Source: CBDFHF01 sp965247565
GTDB taxonomy: Bacteria > Pseudomonadota > Gammaproteobacteria > Methylococcales > Methylomonadaceae
NCBI GenBank assembly: GCA_965247565.1
Contig: CBDFHF010000001.1
Location: forward strand, 372,001-436,000
DNA length: 64,000 nucleotides
Direction of reading: 5' to 3'
Shown here: one piece after another, positions 18,256-26,952 of the stretch
Numbering within the stretch: the stretch's first letter is position 1
Layout: every line of letters begins with the position of its first letter
Program-made: the position numbers and the translations under genes
The notes under the pieces: model-generated
The model's input: only the letters and a program-made list of their open reading frames with translations
Told to the model about the DNA's origin: nothing
Databases searched by the model: none

Positions 18256-20046
18256 ATGAGACAATTAATTCAAGTCTTGGCAGAAAAAAATAACTATCAG
18301 GCAACTCATTTGTTGCAAATCCTAAGGGAAGTTCAAGCACACTATCATTACATTCCAGAACAAGCGGTAGAACTGCTAGCTGAGTTGTTAAATATCCCCC
18401 GAACCCAAATCATCAGTGTTGTTGAATTCTATAGTTTTTTGCACTCGACCCCACAAGGGCAATACGAGCTGCTTATCAGTGATTCCATTACCGACCGTAT
18501 GTTAGGCAAACAAAGCCTAATGGCCTATTTATCTGAAAAATTAAACGTCGCTGATGGCGAAGTCAGACACGATGGCATTGTGAGTCTGGGCAATACTTCT
18601 TGTACCGGAATGTGTGATCAAGGTCCAGCTGGTTTGGTGAATGGTTATGCCTTAACTCGCCTGGATCGTCCTCGAATTGACCAAATTGCCAGATTGGTTA
18701 ATCAACAAACACCCTTGTCCGAATGGCCTCGTGAATTGTTCCAGGTAGAAGACAATATTATCAAACCAGGTTTATTGCTAAGCCAAACCATCAGCCCGGG
18801 TTCTGCGCTGCAAGCAACGATTAAACGCGGCCTTAAAGAAACTCTATCAGAGATTGATAAATCAGGATTGCGCGGCCGTGGCGGGGCCGGTTTCAAAACC
18901 GCGATGAAATGGAAATTCTGCTCTGAAGAACCCGAACAACAGCGTTATGTCGTCTGTAATGCCGATGAAGGTGAACCCGGTACGTTTAAAGACAGGGTAT
19001 TGTTGAATACCTTCGTCCATGACGTGTTTGAAGGCATGACTTTATGCGCTGCGATTATCGATGCCCAACAAGGTTTTGTGTATTTACGTGGCGAATATCT
19101 GCATCTTTACGATGAGCTAAAAAAAGTTCTGGATGCACGCCGTCAGGCAGGTTTATTGGGTAACAATATTCTCAATGCAGGATTCAATTTTGATATTGAA
19201 ATCCGTCTTGGTGCGGGTGCCTACATTTGCGGTGAAGAATCAGCATTGATAGAGTCTCTTGAAGGGAAAATGGGTATTCCCCGTAATCGTCCACCTTATC
19301 CAGTCAGTCAAGGTTATTTGGGCAAACCCACGGTCGTTAATAATGTTGAAACCTTTCTGGCTGCAGCGCATATTGCGGTAAACGGTGGCGGCTGGTTTGC
19401 CAACGTGGGTACGGAAAAATCAACAGGTACCAAAATCTTGAGTATTTGCGGTGACTGCACACGTCCCGGTATTTACGAATATCCTTTTGGCACATCAATC
19501 CAGTCTATCCTAGATGATTGCGGCGCATGGGATGTATTGGGCATTCAAATTGGAGGCCCCTCTGGAACTTTTATATCTAATCACGAATTCGACCGTAAGC
19601 TGGCTTTTGAAGATTTAGCCACCGGCGGCTCATTTATTGTGTTCAATAACAACAGGAACATTCTTGAAATAGTGAATAATTTCACTCACTTTTTTGCCCA
19701 TGAAAGCTGCGGATTTTGTACGCCCTGCCGCGTGGGCACGTCGTTATTGAAAAAACAGCTGGATAAAATTATGGAAGGCCACGGCTCAGCAGGTGATGTC
19801 GTCGCACTTGAAGAGCTCTGCCAGTTAATTAAAAAGCATAGCCACTGTGGCTTGGGGCAAACGGCGTCGAATCCCGTGTTAACAACGTTGGAGCGTTTTC
19901 CCGAATTGTATGAAAGCCAATTAAAAAAAATCAGTTATGAACCTGGCTTTAATCTGGATGGTGCTTTGGAAACCGCGCGTCGATTGGCAAAACGTAATGA
20001 TGCGGGTGCGCATTTAGCTCAGGTGGAGGAAACTGATTATGAGTAA
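18256..20046 (+). CDS. hoxF: NAD-reducing [NiFe] hydrogenase, diaphorase subunit HoxF
   Basis: 596 residues, close to the Ralstonia HoxF length, with a NuoE-like N-terminus (about residues 1-160) fused to a NuoF-like body. The body has the FMN/NAD(H) region GRGGAGFKTAMKWKFC, the NADEGEPGTFKDR block and GAGAYICGEESALIESLEG, and a [4Fe-4S] site with Cys485, Cys488, Cys491 (ESCGFCTPCRVG) and Cys531 (HSHCGLGQ). In the NuoE-like part only the second cysteine pair is retained (Cys116, Cys120 in SCTGMCDQGP); the position of the first pair reads LISDSITDRM. The subunit transfers electrons between FMN and NAD+. Its stop overlaps the hoxU start by 8 bp. The start ATG has CTGGGAGATAAA upstream. Confidence 0.95.
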   Translation: MRQLIQVLAEKNNYQATHLLQILREVQAHYHYIPEQAVELLAELLNIPRTQIISVVEFYSFLHSTPQGQYELLISDSITDRMLGKQSLMAYLSEKLNVADGEVRHDGIVSLGNTSCTGMCDQGPAGLVNGYALTRLDRPRIDQIARLVNQQTPLSEWPRELFQVEDNIIKPGLLLSQTISPGSALQATIKRGLKETLSEIDKSGLRGRGGAGFKTAMKWKFCSEEPEQQRYVVCNADEGEPGTFKDRVLLNTFVHDVFEGMTLCAAIIDAQQGFVYLRGEYLHLYDELKKVLDARRQAGLLGNNILNAGFNFDIEIRLGAGAYICGEESALIESLEGKMGIPRNRPPYPVSQGYLGKPTVVNNVETFLAAAHIAVNGGGWFANVGTEKSTGTKILSICGDCTRPGIYEYPFGTSIQSILDDCGAWDVLGIQIGGPSGTFISNHEFDRKLAFEDLATGGSFIVFNNNRNILEIVNNFTHFFAHESCGFCTPCRVGTSLLKKQLDKIMEGHGSAGDVVALEELCQLIKKHSHCGLGQTASNPVLTTLERFPELYESQLKKISYEPGFNLDGALETARRLAKRNDAGAHLAQVEETDYE

Positions 20047-20755
20047 AACAATCACCATTGATGGCAACACCATTCCATTTGAGGACGGGCAGACCATCAT
20101 GGAAGCAGCGACGGCGGCCGGTGTTTATATCCCGCATTTATGTCATCATCCAGATTTCACTCCGCATGGCAGTTGCAAGCTATGTAACGTAAAAGTGAAC
20201 GGCCGCATCTGTTCAGCCTGCACCTTCCCTGCGATGGAAGGCCAGGATGTGCTAAATAATACCAAAGAATTAACTGATGATCGGCAGAAGATTACCCAGA
20301 TGCTGTTTGTCGAAGGCAATCATTTTTGCCCGTCTTGTGAAAAAACCGGTAACTGCCAATTGCAGGCAGTCGCCTATCATTTGAATATGCTCGACAATCA
20401 TTTTTCGTTGTTTTATCCCCATCGGGAATTGGACGCCTCTCATGCCGATATCCTGATTGACCATAACCGCTGCATTCTCTGTACCCTGTGCGTTAGGGCG
20501 AGCAAGGAAAAAGATGGCAAGGATGTGTTTGCCATCAGTGGGCGAGGCATTAATAAACATTTAATCGTTAATGCTAAAAGTGGGCTGTTAAAGGATACGG
20601 CTATAGAGGTCACAGATCAATCCACACACATTTGTCCGACGGGTGCAATTTTGGTCAAACGTACTGGTTATCAAGTGCCGATTGGTGAACGTATTTACGA
20701 TCATAGACAAATCGATCAAGTCGTTTTGGAAACGGAGCAACTGCATGGCGGATAA
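20039..20755 (+). CDS. hoxU: NAD-reducing hydrogenase, iron-sulfur subunit HoxU
   Basis: 238 residues. It relays electrons between the hydrogenase and diaphorase parts. An N-terminal ferredoxin fold binds [2Fe-2S] through Cys35, Cys46, Cys49 and Cys61 (HGSCKLC, ICSACTFPA). A NuoG-like His/Cys segment follows (GNHFCPSCEKTGNCQLQ), then a [4Fe-4S] motif NRCILCTLCVRAS with a distal HICPTGAI. It overlaps hoxF by 8 bp and hoxY by 11 bp, as expected of a tightly coupled operon. Confidence 0.95.
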   Translation: MSKTITIDGNTIPFEDGQTIMEAATAAGVYIPHLCHHPDFTPHGSCKLCNVKVNGRICSACTFPAMEGQDVLNNTKELTDDRQKITQMLFVEGNHFCPSCEKTGNCQLQAVAYHLNMLDNHFSLFYPHRELDASHADILIDHNRCILCTLCVRASKEKDGKDVFAISGRGINKHLIVNAKSGLLKDTAIEVTDQSTHICPTGAILVKRTGYQVPIGERIYDHRQIDQVVLETEQLHGG

Positions 20756-21284
20756 AATTAGAGTGGCCACCACGTCACTGGCGGGTTGCTTTGGCTGCCA
20801 CATGTCATTTCTGGATATTGACGAACGTATGTTGCAATTGGCGGAAGTCATTGAATTTGACCGTTCTCCGATTACCGACATAGAGCACTGCATCAACTGC
20901 GACATTGGTTTAATTGAAGGTGGCGTGTGCAATTCCGAAAACGTGCATGTGTTACGTGAATTTAGAAAAAACTGCAAAATCCTGGTTGCTGTGGGCGCTT
21001 GCGCTATAAACGGAGGTTTACCGGCGATGCGTAATTTTGTTTCCTTGGAAGAATGCCTGAATGAAGCTTATCTGGATGGCATTGGTGTTGAAAATGCACA
21101 AATTCCGAGCGACCCAGAGCTGCCCTTATTATTGGACAAAGTTCGTCCAATTCATGAAGTTGTCAAAATCGATTATTTCTTACCCGGCTGCCCGCCTTCA
21201 GCCGACGTGTTCTGGAAATTTCTGACGGATTTACTCAAAGGACTTGAACCATCATTGCCTTACGAGCTGGTTCATTATGATTAA
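20745..21284 (+). CDS. hoxY: NAD-reducing hydrogenase small subunit HoxY
   Basis: 179 residues from the ATG at 20745 (MADKIRVATTSLAGCFGCHM). An upstream extension in the same frame, inside hoxU, is not credible. The small subunit carries the [4Fe-4S] cluster nearest the active site. Cluster ligands are Cys15 and Cys18 (AGCFGCHMSF), the GACAING cysteine and the PGCPPSAD cysteine. The short length without a Tat signal or C-terminal three-cluster extension is typical of cytoplasmic group 3 enzymes. An ACGGAGCAACTGC ribosome site precedes it. Confidence 0.95.
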   Translation: MADKIRVATTSLAGCFGCHMSFLDIDERMLQLAEVIEFDRSPITDIEHCINCDIGLIEGGVCNSENVHVLREFRKNCKILVAVGACAINGGLPAMRNFVSLEECLNEAYLDGIGVENAQIPSDPELPLLLDKVRPIHEVVKIDYFLPGCPPSADVFWKFLTDLLKGLEPSLPYELVHYD

Positions 21285-21329
21285 AAACGGGGTATCGTGT
21301 ATAACGTAGGTTAAACATTGGGGAAAACC

Positions 21330-22832
21330 ATGTACGAACATTTAGAAACTACCCAAAATAAAGAAAACCTAAAGCGCGTAGTGGTTGATCCGGTCTCCCG
21401 CGTCGAAGGCCACGGCAAAGTCACTTTATTACTGGATGCCGATAATAAAGTCCAGCAAGCCAGGCTGCATATTGTTGAATTTCGCGGCTTTGAGCGCTTT
21501 ATTCAAGGGCGGCCTTATTGGGAGTTACCGGTTTTAGTACAGCGCTTATGCGGCATTTGTCCCGTCAGCCACCATTTGGCGGCGGCAAAAGCCATAGACC
21601 AATTGGTCGGTGTCGACCCCAAAAACCTCCCTGTGTCAGCTGACAAATTAAGGCGCTTGCTGCACTTTGGCCAATTTTTCCAGTCCCATGCCCTGCATTT
21701 TTTTCATTTATCCAGCCCTGATTTATTATTTGGTTTCGAAAGCGATATCAGTAAGCGTTCGATTATTGCTGTGTTAGACGAATATCCAGATTTGGGTGTG
21801 CAAGGCGTAAAAATGCGTAAATACGGGCAAGAAGTGATACGCATGGTGTCCGGCAAACGAGTGCATGGCACTGGTGCTGTTGCTGGTGGTATGAATAAGT
21901 CATTAACCAAAGCGGAGCGTGATTATTTGTTGGAAGATATCGATCAGATGATTGAATGGTCTGCGGCTTCGGTTGCCCTCATTAAAAAAGTGCATTGCTC
22001 TAACTTGCCTTATTACGATGACTTCGGCACCATCCGCTCCAATTATCTGGGGTTGATCAAGTCAGATGGCGGATTGGAGTTGTATCATGGTGGCATACGT
22101 GCCAAAAATGATAATGGCGAAACCATTATTGACCATGTCGATTACTGCCAATATAACGATTATATCCATGAAGAAGTTCGCTCATGGACCTACATGAAAT
22201 TTCCTTATCTATTATCCTTAGGTAAAGAAAATGGCTGGTATCGTGTAGGGCCACTGGCACGGGTAAATAACTGTGACTATATTAATACCCCGCAAGCCGA
22301 AGCGGCCCGCTTGGACTTTAAGGCGCACAGCGGCGAAGCGATGGTGCATAGTACCTTGGCTTTTCATTGGGCGCGTTTGATCGAAACCTTGCATTGTGCG
22401 GAAAGCATTAAGACACTGCTTAATGACCCTGACATTTTGGGTCATGATTTAGTGGCGCAAGGCAAAAAGCGTTATGAAGGCATAGGGGTGATTGAAGCGC
22501 CGCGCGGCACGTTATTTCATCATTATCAAATTGATGAAAATAACATCGTCACTAAGGCCAATTTAATCGTATCAACCACCAGCAACAACATGGGCATGAA
22601 CGAATCAGTCCGGCAAGTCGCTGCTGAATATTTATCAGGCCGTGAATTGACCGAACCCTTACTTAACAACCTGGAAGTGGCCATTCGTGCCTATGACCCT
22701 TGTTTGTCTTGCGCAACGCATGCCGTAGGAAAAATGCCGTTGCAACTGGAATTGGTCGATGCTGAAGGCCGACTGATTGGCAAGCTGGTCAAGCACAGTG
22801 ACGGTCAAATTGAACACTATAGCAATGGTTAA
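21330..22832 (+). CDS. hoxH: NAD-reducing hydrogenase large subunit HoxH
   Basis: 500 residues from the ATG at 21330, which follows a GGGGAAAA ribosome site. The catalytic NiFe ligands are Cys74 and Cys77 (L1 motif RLCGICPVSHH) and Cys458 and Cys461 (L2 motif DPCLSCATHAVG). The chain continues 36 residues beyond His464, the expected cleavage point for the maturation protease encoded next. The L1 and L2 forms, and the linked hoxFU genes, place it in group 3d (bidirectional, NAD-linked, cytoplasmic). It splits H2 and delivers electrons through HoxY, HoxU and HoxF to NAD+. Confidence 0.96.
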   Translation: MYEHLETTQNKENLKRVVVDPVSRVEGHGKVTLLLDADNKVQQARLHIVEFRGFERFIQGRPYWELPVLVQRLCGICPVSHHLAAAKAIDQLVGVDPKNLPVSADKLRRLLHFGQFFQSHALHFFHLSSPDLLFGFESDISKRSIIAVLDEYPDLGVQGVKMRKYGQEVIRMVSGKRVHGTGAVAGGMNKSLTKAERDYLLEDIDQMIEWSAASVALIKKVHCSNLPYYDDFGTIRSNYLGLIKSDGGLELYHGGIRAKNDNGETIIDHVDYCQYNDYIHEEVRSWTYMKFPYLLSLGKENGWYRVGPLARVNNCDYINTPQAEAARLDFKAHSGEAMVHSTLAFHWARLIETLHCAESIKTLLNDPDILGHDLVAQGKKRYEGIGVIEAPRGTLFHHYQIDENNIVTKANLIVSTTSNNMGMNESVRQVAAEYLSGRELTEPLLNNLEVAIRAYDPCLSCATHAVGKMPLQLELVDAEGRLIGKLVKHSDGQIEHYSNG

Positions 22833-23307
22833 ACCGATACTATTATTTGGTTATGGCAACCTTAGCCGTGGTGATGATGCGTTAGGGCCGTTATGGCTGC
22901 AACACGTAGAGCGCCATTTTGAATTGGAAGAGATTGAAATACTGAGTGACTTTCAGTTGCAAATTGAACATGCGCTTGATCTAGAAAACAGGGCGCTGGT
23001 GTTGTTTGTCGATGCCTCTGTTTCTTGTAACGGGGCATTTGATTTTACTGTGCTAAAACCTACCAGAGACAAGAGCTATACTACCCACGCGATGAGTCCT
23101 GCTGCGGTTTTAGATGTGTATCAGTCGATAAAAAATCAAGCACCGCCACCGTGTTTTTTATTAAGTATTAAGGGAGAAGAATTCGAATTAGGTGCGGGTT
23201 TAAGTGTCAATGCTCAGCAACATTTAGCACGGGCCTGTCAATTTTCCGGCCAATTATTAGGTCAACTTGATAGCGCGGTCTGGAAGCAACATGCAAGTAA
23301 TGCATAA
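22825..23307 (+). CDS. hoxW: Hydrogenase maturation endopeptidase HoxW
   Basis: 160 residues from the ATG at 22825, which overlaps the hoxH stop by 8 bp. It begins MVKPILLFGYGNLSRGDDALG, the GxGN-xxRGDD signature of nickel-dependent M52 proteases, with further metal-binding acidic residues expected at DFQLQIEHA. It removes the C-terminal tail of HoxH once nickel is inserted. Its place directly after hoxH supports specificity for that subunit. Confidence 0.92.
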   Translation: MVKPILLFGYGNLSRGDDALGPLWLQHVERHFELEEIEILSDFQLQIEHALDLENRALVLFVDASVSCNGAFDFTVLKPTRDKSYTTHAMSPAAVLDVYQSIKNQAPPPCFLLSIKGEEFELGAGLSVNAQQHLARACQFSGQLLGQLDSAVWKQHASNA

Positions 23308-23342
23308 TAAATTTCCCCGAAAGTTACATCGCTTGAATAGCA

Positions 23343-23684
23343 ATGCATGAACTGTCACTTTGCGAAAACATTTTGCAAGTCTTGGAACAACAAGCAATGA
23401 CCCAACAATTTCAAAAAGTTAAAACCGTTTGGCTGGAAATTGGCGCATTGTCAGGCGTTGAGACTGAGGCTCTCAGGTTTAGTTTTGATGTGGTTATGCA
23501 AGGCTCATTGGCTGACAATGCCCAACTGGAAATTATTAATGTAGCCGGCCAAGCGTGGTGCACGGCCTGTGCTGGTAATGTGGTTGTAGAACAGTTATAT
23601 GATGTCTGCCCACAGTGCGGAAGCTATCCATTGCAAGTGAATAACGGTGATCAAATGCGTATTAAAGAGCTGGAGGTAGAATAA
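23343..23684 (+). CDS. hypA: Hydrogenase nickel incorporation protein HypA
   Basis: 113 residues, the standard size. It starts MHELSLCENIL, where the N-terminal amine and His2 bind nickel. A zinc site is formed by Cys73/Cys76 and Cys89/Cys92 (WCTAC, CPQC). Works with HypB to insert nickel into the large subunit. Its stop overlaps the hypB start by one base (TAATG). Confidence 0.95.
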   Translation: MHELSLCENILQVLEQQAMTQQFQKVKTVWLEIGALSGVETEALRFSFDVVMQGSLADNAQLEIINVAGQAWCTACAGNVVVEQLYDVCPQCGSYPLQVNNGDQMRIKELEVE

Positions 23685-24493
23685 TGTGTGGTGTATGCGG
23701 CTGCGGCGAGGGCCATTCTCACTCGCACGATGATGATCATGAACATTCGCATGACCATAGCCATGCTCATCAGCATAAATTTGTACTTACCCCTGAGCAT
23801 TCCCATGCACCGGGTTTAAGCCCCGCACGCATGGTGCAAATTGAACAGGATATCCTGTCTAAAAATAATCGTTATGCCGCCGAAAACCGACACTATTTCA
23901 GCGCCCGCGGCATGCTAGTGTTGAATTTGGTATCCAGTCCCGGTTCCGGCAAGACCACATTGCTGACTGAAACCATCACCCGTTTGAAGGACGGTATAGA
24001 CATCGCTGTTATAGAAGGTGACCAGCAAACCGCCCGCGATGCCGAGCGCATCCGCGCCACCGGCGTGCCAGCGCTGCAAATCAATACCGGCAAAGGCTGC
24101 CACCTGGATGCGCATCGTGTTGGCCATGCGCTGGAAAGCCTGGAACTAAAAAACCACAGTTTGTTATTCATTGAAAACGTCGGCAATCTGGTTTGCCCCT
24201 CGGCGTTTGATTTGGGTGAGGCGCACAAAGTGGTCATCCTGTCTGTGACCGAAGGCGAAGACAAGCCGATTAAATACCCCGATATGTTCCATGCCGCCGA
24301 TTTAATGATCTTAAATAAAACCGATTTGTTGCCGTATCTGGATTTTGACATTGAGCAATGTATTCAATACGCAAAGCAGGTTAATCCACGAATTAAAATA
24401 TTGTCATTGTCGGCTAAAACTGGTGAAGGCATGGAAAGCTGGCTACGTTGGCTGAAAGCTGAGCTGGAGTTGCAACATATTGATTATGCTTAG
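23684..24493 (+). CDS. hypB: Hydrogenase nickel incorporation GTPase HypB
   Basis: 269 residues. It begins with a high-affinity nickel motif MCGVCGCGEG, then a His/Asp-rich stretch (about residues 11-32) for nickel storage or delivery. The SIMIBI GTPase domain has a P-loop GSGKTT at 87-92, IEGDQQTARDAERI, the metal-binding GKGCHLDA motif, and a NKTDLL base-recognition motif. It acts with HypA in GTP-dependent nickel transfer. Confidence 0.95.
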   Translation: MCGVCGCGEGHSHSHDDDHEHSHDHSHAHQHKFVLTPEHSHAPGLSPARMVQIEQDILSKNNRYAAENRHYFSARGMLVLNLVSSPGSGKTTLLTETITRLKDGIDIAVIEGDQQTARDAERIRATGVPALQINTGKGCHLDAHRVGHALESLELKNHSLLFIENVGNLVCPSAFDLGEAHKVVILSVTEGEDKPIKYPDMFHAADLMILNKTDLLPYLDFDIEQCIQYAKQVNPRIKILSLSAKTGEGMESWLRWLKAELELQHIDYA

Positions 24494-24532
24494 CGGTTTA
24501 ATCGTTTCCAACATTACCGGAAGTCTACGTTT

Positions 24533-24763
24533 ATGTGTTTAGCCCTGCCTGCTCAAATCGTCGCTATTGATCCAGTGAATGGCATGGCCACCGCTTCAGT
24601 CGATAATGTTAAGGTCGAAGTGTCACTGGCCTTGGTCGATGAAATTGCAATCGGTGATTACGTGCTCGTGCATGTCGGTTATGCGCTACATAAAATCGAC
24701 GAAGACGAAGCCCTTAAAACTCTGGCTTTATTTGCCGAAGCCGGATTAATGTCCCAGGCATGA
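24533..24763 (+). CDS. hypC: Hydrogenase assembly chaperone HypC
   Basis: 76 residues, starting MCLALPAQIVAID. Cys2 is the residue that binds the Fe(CN)2CO unit and the large-subunit precursor. It works with HypD. The hypD start overlaps its stop by four bases (ATGA), indicating translational coupling. Only one hypC-type gene is present in the locus. Confidence 0.95.
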   Translation: MCLALPAQIVAIDPVNGMATASVDNVKVEVSLALVDEIAIGDYVLVHVGYALHKIDEDEALKTLALFAEAGLMSQA

Positions 24764-25866
24764 AATACATCAGTGAATTCAGGCAGCAAGCGGTAGCCAA
24801 GCAGCTGGCTAATGCAATTGACCAAACCGTAGATCCCAATCGCCACTATAGGCTGATGGAGTTCTGTGGTGGTCATACCCACGCGATTTTCCGCTACGGT
24901 GTACAGGACCTGATGCCGGACAATGTCGAATTTATCCATGGCCCCGGCTGTCCGGTATGTGTATTGCCGACTGGTCGCATTGATAATGCCATCCAGTTGG
25001 TTGAACAACACGATGTGATTCTTTGCACGTATGCTGATTTAATGCGCGTACCAAGTTCCGGCCGTAACAGCCTGTTAAAAGCCAAGGCCAATGGTGCCGA
25101 TATTCGGATGATTTATTCCACCCAAGATGCCTTGAAAATCGCGCGCGACAATCCGGATCGGGAAGTGGTATTTTTTGCCATCGGCTTTGAAACCACCACA
25201 CCACCCACCGCAGTTGCCATTAAACGGGCGCAAGCCGAGCAGCTAGCTAATTTTTCAGTATTATGCAACCATGTACTAACACCTGCCGCCATGCAAGCGA
25301 TTCTGGATGTACCGCAACCCGTTGCGATTGATGCTTTTCTGGGTCCATCCCACGTCAGCACGGTGATCGGTAGCCAACCTTATGAAATCTTTGCCGAGCG
25401 TTATGCCAAGCCTATTGTGATTGCCGGTTTTGAACCTCTGGACGTCATGCAATCCGCGTTGATGTTGATACGCCAGCTCAATGAAGGTCGTCATGAGGTT
25501 GAAAATGAATACAGCCGTGCTGTTACCCGGCAAGGCAATCTGAAAGCGCAAGTGTTGATGCAGGAAGTGTTCGAGCTAAGACCGCAATTTGAATGGCGCG
25601 GTTTGGGGTTGATTCCGAGCAGCGCCTTAAAGCTAAAAGCCAGTTATGTTGATTTTGATGCCGAGCAACGTTTTGCTATGCCTGCAATTCAGGCGAGTGA
25701 TGTTAAAGGCTGCGAATGTCCGGCCATTTTGCGCGGTGCTAAAAAGCCGCAAGATTGTAAGTTATTGGGTACGGTTTGTACGCCGGAAAATCCGATGGGA
25801 TCTTGTATGGTGTCATCGGAAGGGGCTTGTGCGGCGTATTGGTCGTATGGGCGGCTAAGAGGTTGA
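24760..25866 (+). CDS. hypD: Hydrogenase formation protein HypD
   Basis: 368 residues. It has the family motifs FCGGHTHA (Cys36), HGPGCPVCV (Cys64, Cys67), GFETTTPPTA and a C-terminal cysteine-rich cluster region (KGCECPAILRG, CTPENPMGSCMVSSEGAC). HypD with HypC assembles the Fe(CN)2CO group and carries a [4Fe-4S] cluster. It lies 42 bp before hypE. Confidence 0.95.
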   Translation: MKYISEFRQQAVAKQLANAIDQTVDPNRHYRLMEFCGGHTHAIFRYGVQDLMPDNVEFIHGPGCPVCVLPTGRIDNAIQLVEQHDVILCTYADLMRVPSSGRNSLLKAKANGADIRMIYSTQDALKIARDNPDREVVFFAIGFETTTPPTAVAIKRAQAEQLANFSVLCNHVLTPAAMQAILDVPQPVAIDAFLGPSHVSTVIGSQPYEIFAERYAKPIVIAGFEPLDVMQSALMLIRQLNEGRHEVENEYSRAVTRQGNLKAQVLMQEVFELRPQFEWRGLGLIPSSALKLKASYVDFDAEQRFAMPAIQASDVKGCECPAILRGAKKPQDCKLLGTVCTPENPMGSCMVSSEGACAAYWSYGRLRG

Positions 25867-25908
25867 AAACCCAAACCGCACATAACTATTGCAATAAGGG
25901 GTTAACCT

Positions 25909-26952
25909 GTGGCTAACTCCTATTCATCCTCGCTAAACCTAAAAACCGGCAAAGTTGACCTAAGCCACGGTGGCGGTGGCCGTGCGATGGCTCAGTTGAT
26001 TGATGAATTATTTATCAAACACTTTGACAACGACTTACTGCGGCAGCGCAACGACCAAGCGTTGTTTTCAGTACCGGCAGGACGACTGGTAATCAGTACC
26101 GATGGTCATGTGATTTCCCCGCTATTTTTTCCGGGCGGCAATATTGGTTCGCTGGCGGTACACGGCACTGTGAATGATGTGGCAATGTCTGGTGCACAAC
26201 CGCTTTTTCTGGCGGCCGGCTTCATTTTGGAGGAAGGTTTGCCGCTGGCCGATTTGGAAAAAATCGTTATTAGCATGGCCGCAGCATCTAAAAATGCCGG
26301 TACGCCTATTGTTACCGGCGACACCAAAGTGGTGGAACGCGGTAAGGGTGATGGCGTATTTATTACTACTACCGGAGTCGGTATTGTACCGGACGGGGTT
26401 GCTATTTCCGGCAACCTGGCCAAGCCGGGCTGCGTCATTTTGGTGAGCGGTTCAATTGGCGATCATGGCGTGGCGATTATGGCAAGCCGGGAAAACCTGC
26501 AATTCGAGACGACCATAATTTCCGATTCCGCTGCGCTAAATTCGCTAGTCGCCAATATGGTTGCGGCTGCGCCGGCTGACATCCATTGTTTACGCGATCC
26601 CACGCGCGGCGGTTTGGCTACGGCGTTGAATGAGCTGGCGAAGCAATCGGGCGTAGGGATGGTCATTGATGAAACGAAAATCACTATCAAGTCAGAAGTA
26701 AAAGCCGCTTGCGAAATTCTGGGCTTAGACCCGCTGTATGTCGCCAACGAAGGTAAACTAGTGTGCATTTGCAATGCCGACGTTGCCGAACGCCTGCTGG
26801 CAGTTATGCGCCAACATCCACTAGGTCACGATGCGGCGATCATCGGCGAAGTGATTGCTGACGAACATGGTTTTGTGCAAATGACCACGAGTTTTGGCGG
26901 TCGCCGTATCGTTGATTGGCCTGTCGGTGAGCAATTACCACGCATCTGCTAA
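25909..26952 (+). CDS. hypE: Hydrogenase maturation protein HypE
   Basis: 347 residues from a GTG start at 25909, with AATAAGGGGTTAACCT as a ribosome site. It opens with KVDLSHGGGGRAMAQL, the PurM-like ATP-binding start, and has DPTRGGLATALNE. It ends in PRIC, whose C-terminal cysteine is the residue carbamoylated by HypF and dehydrated to thiocyanate to supply cyanide ligands. The stop overlaps the hypF ATG by one base. Confidence 0.95.
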   Translation: MANSYSSSLNLKTGKVDLSHGGGGRAMAQLIDELFIKHFDNDLLRQRNDQALFSVPAGRLVISTDGHVISPLFFPGGNIGSLAVHGTVNDVAMSGAQPLFLAAGFILEEGLPLADLEKIVISMAAASKNAGTPIVTGDTKVVERGKGDGVFITTTGVGIVPDGVAISGNLAKPGCVILVSGSIGDHGVAIMASRENLQFETTIISDSAALNSLVANMVAAAPADIHCLRDPTRGGLATALNELAKQSGVGMVIDETKITIKSEVKAACEILGLDPLYVANEGKLVCICNADVAERLLAVMRQHPLGHDAAIIGEVIADEHGFVQMTTSFGGRRIVDWPVGEQLPRIC

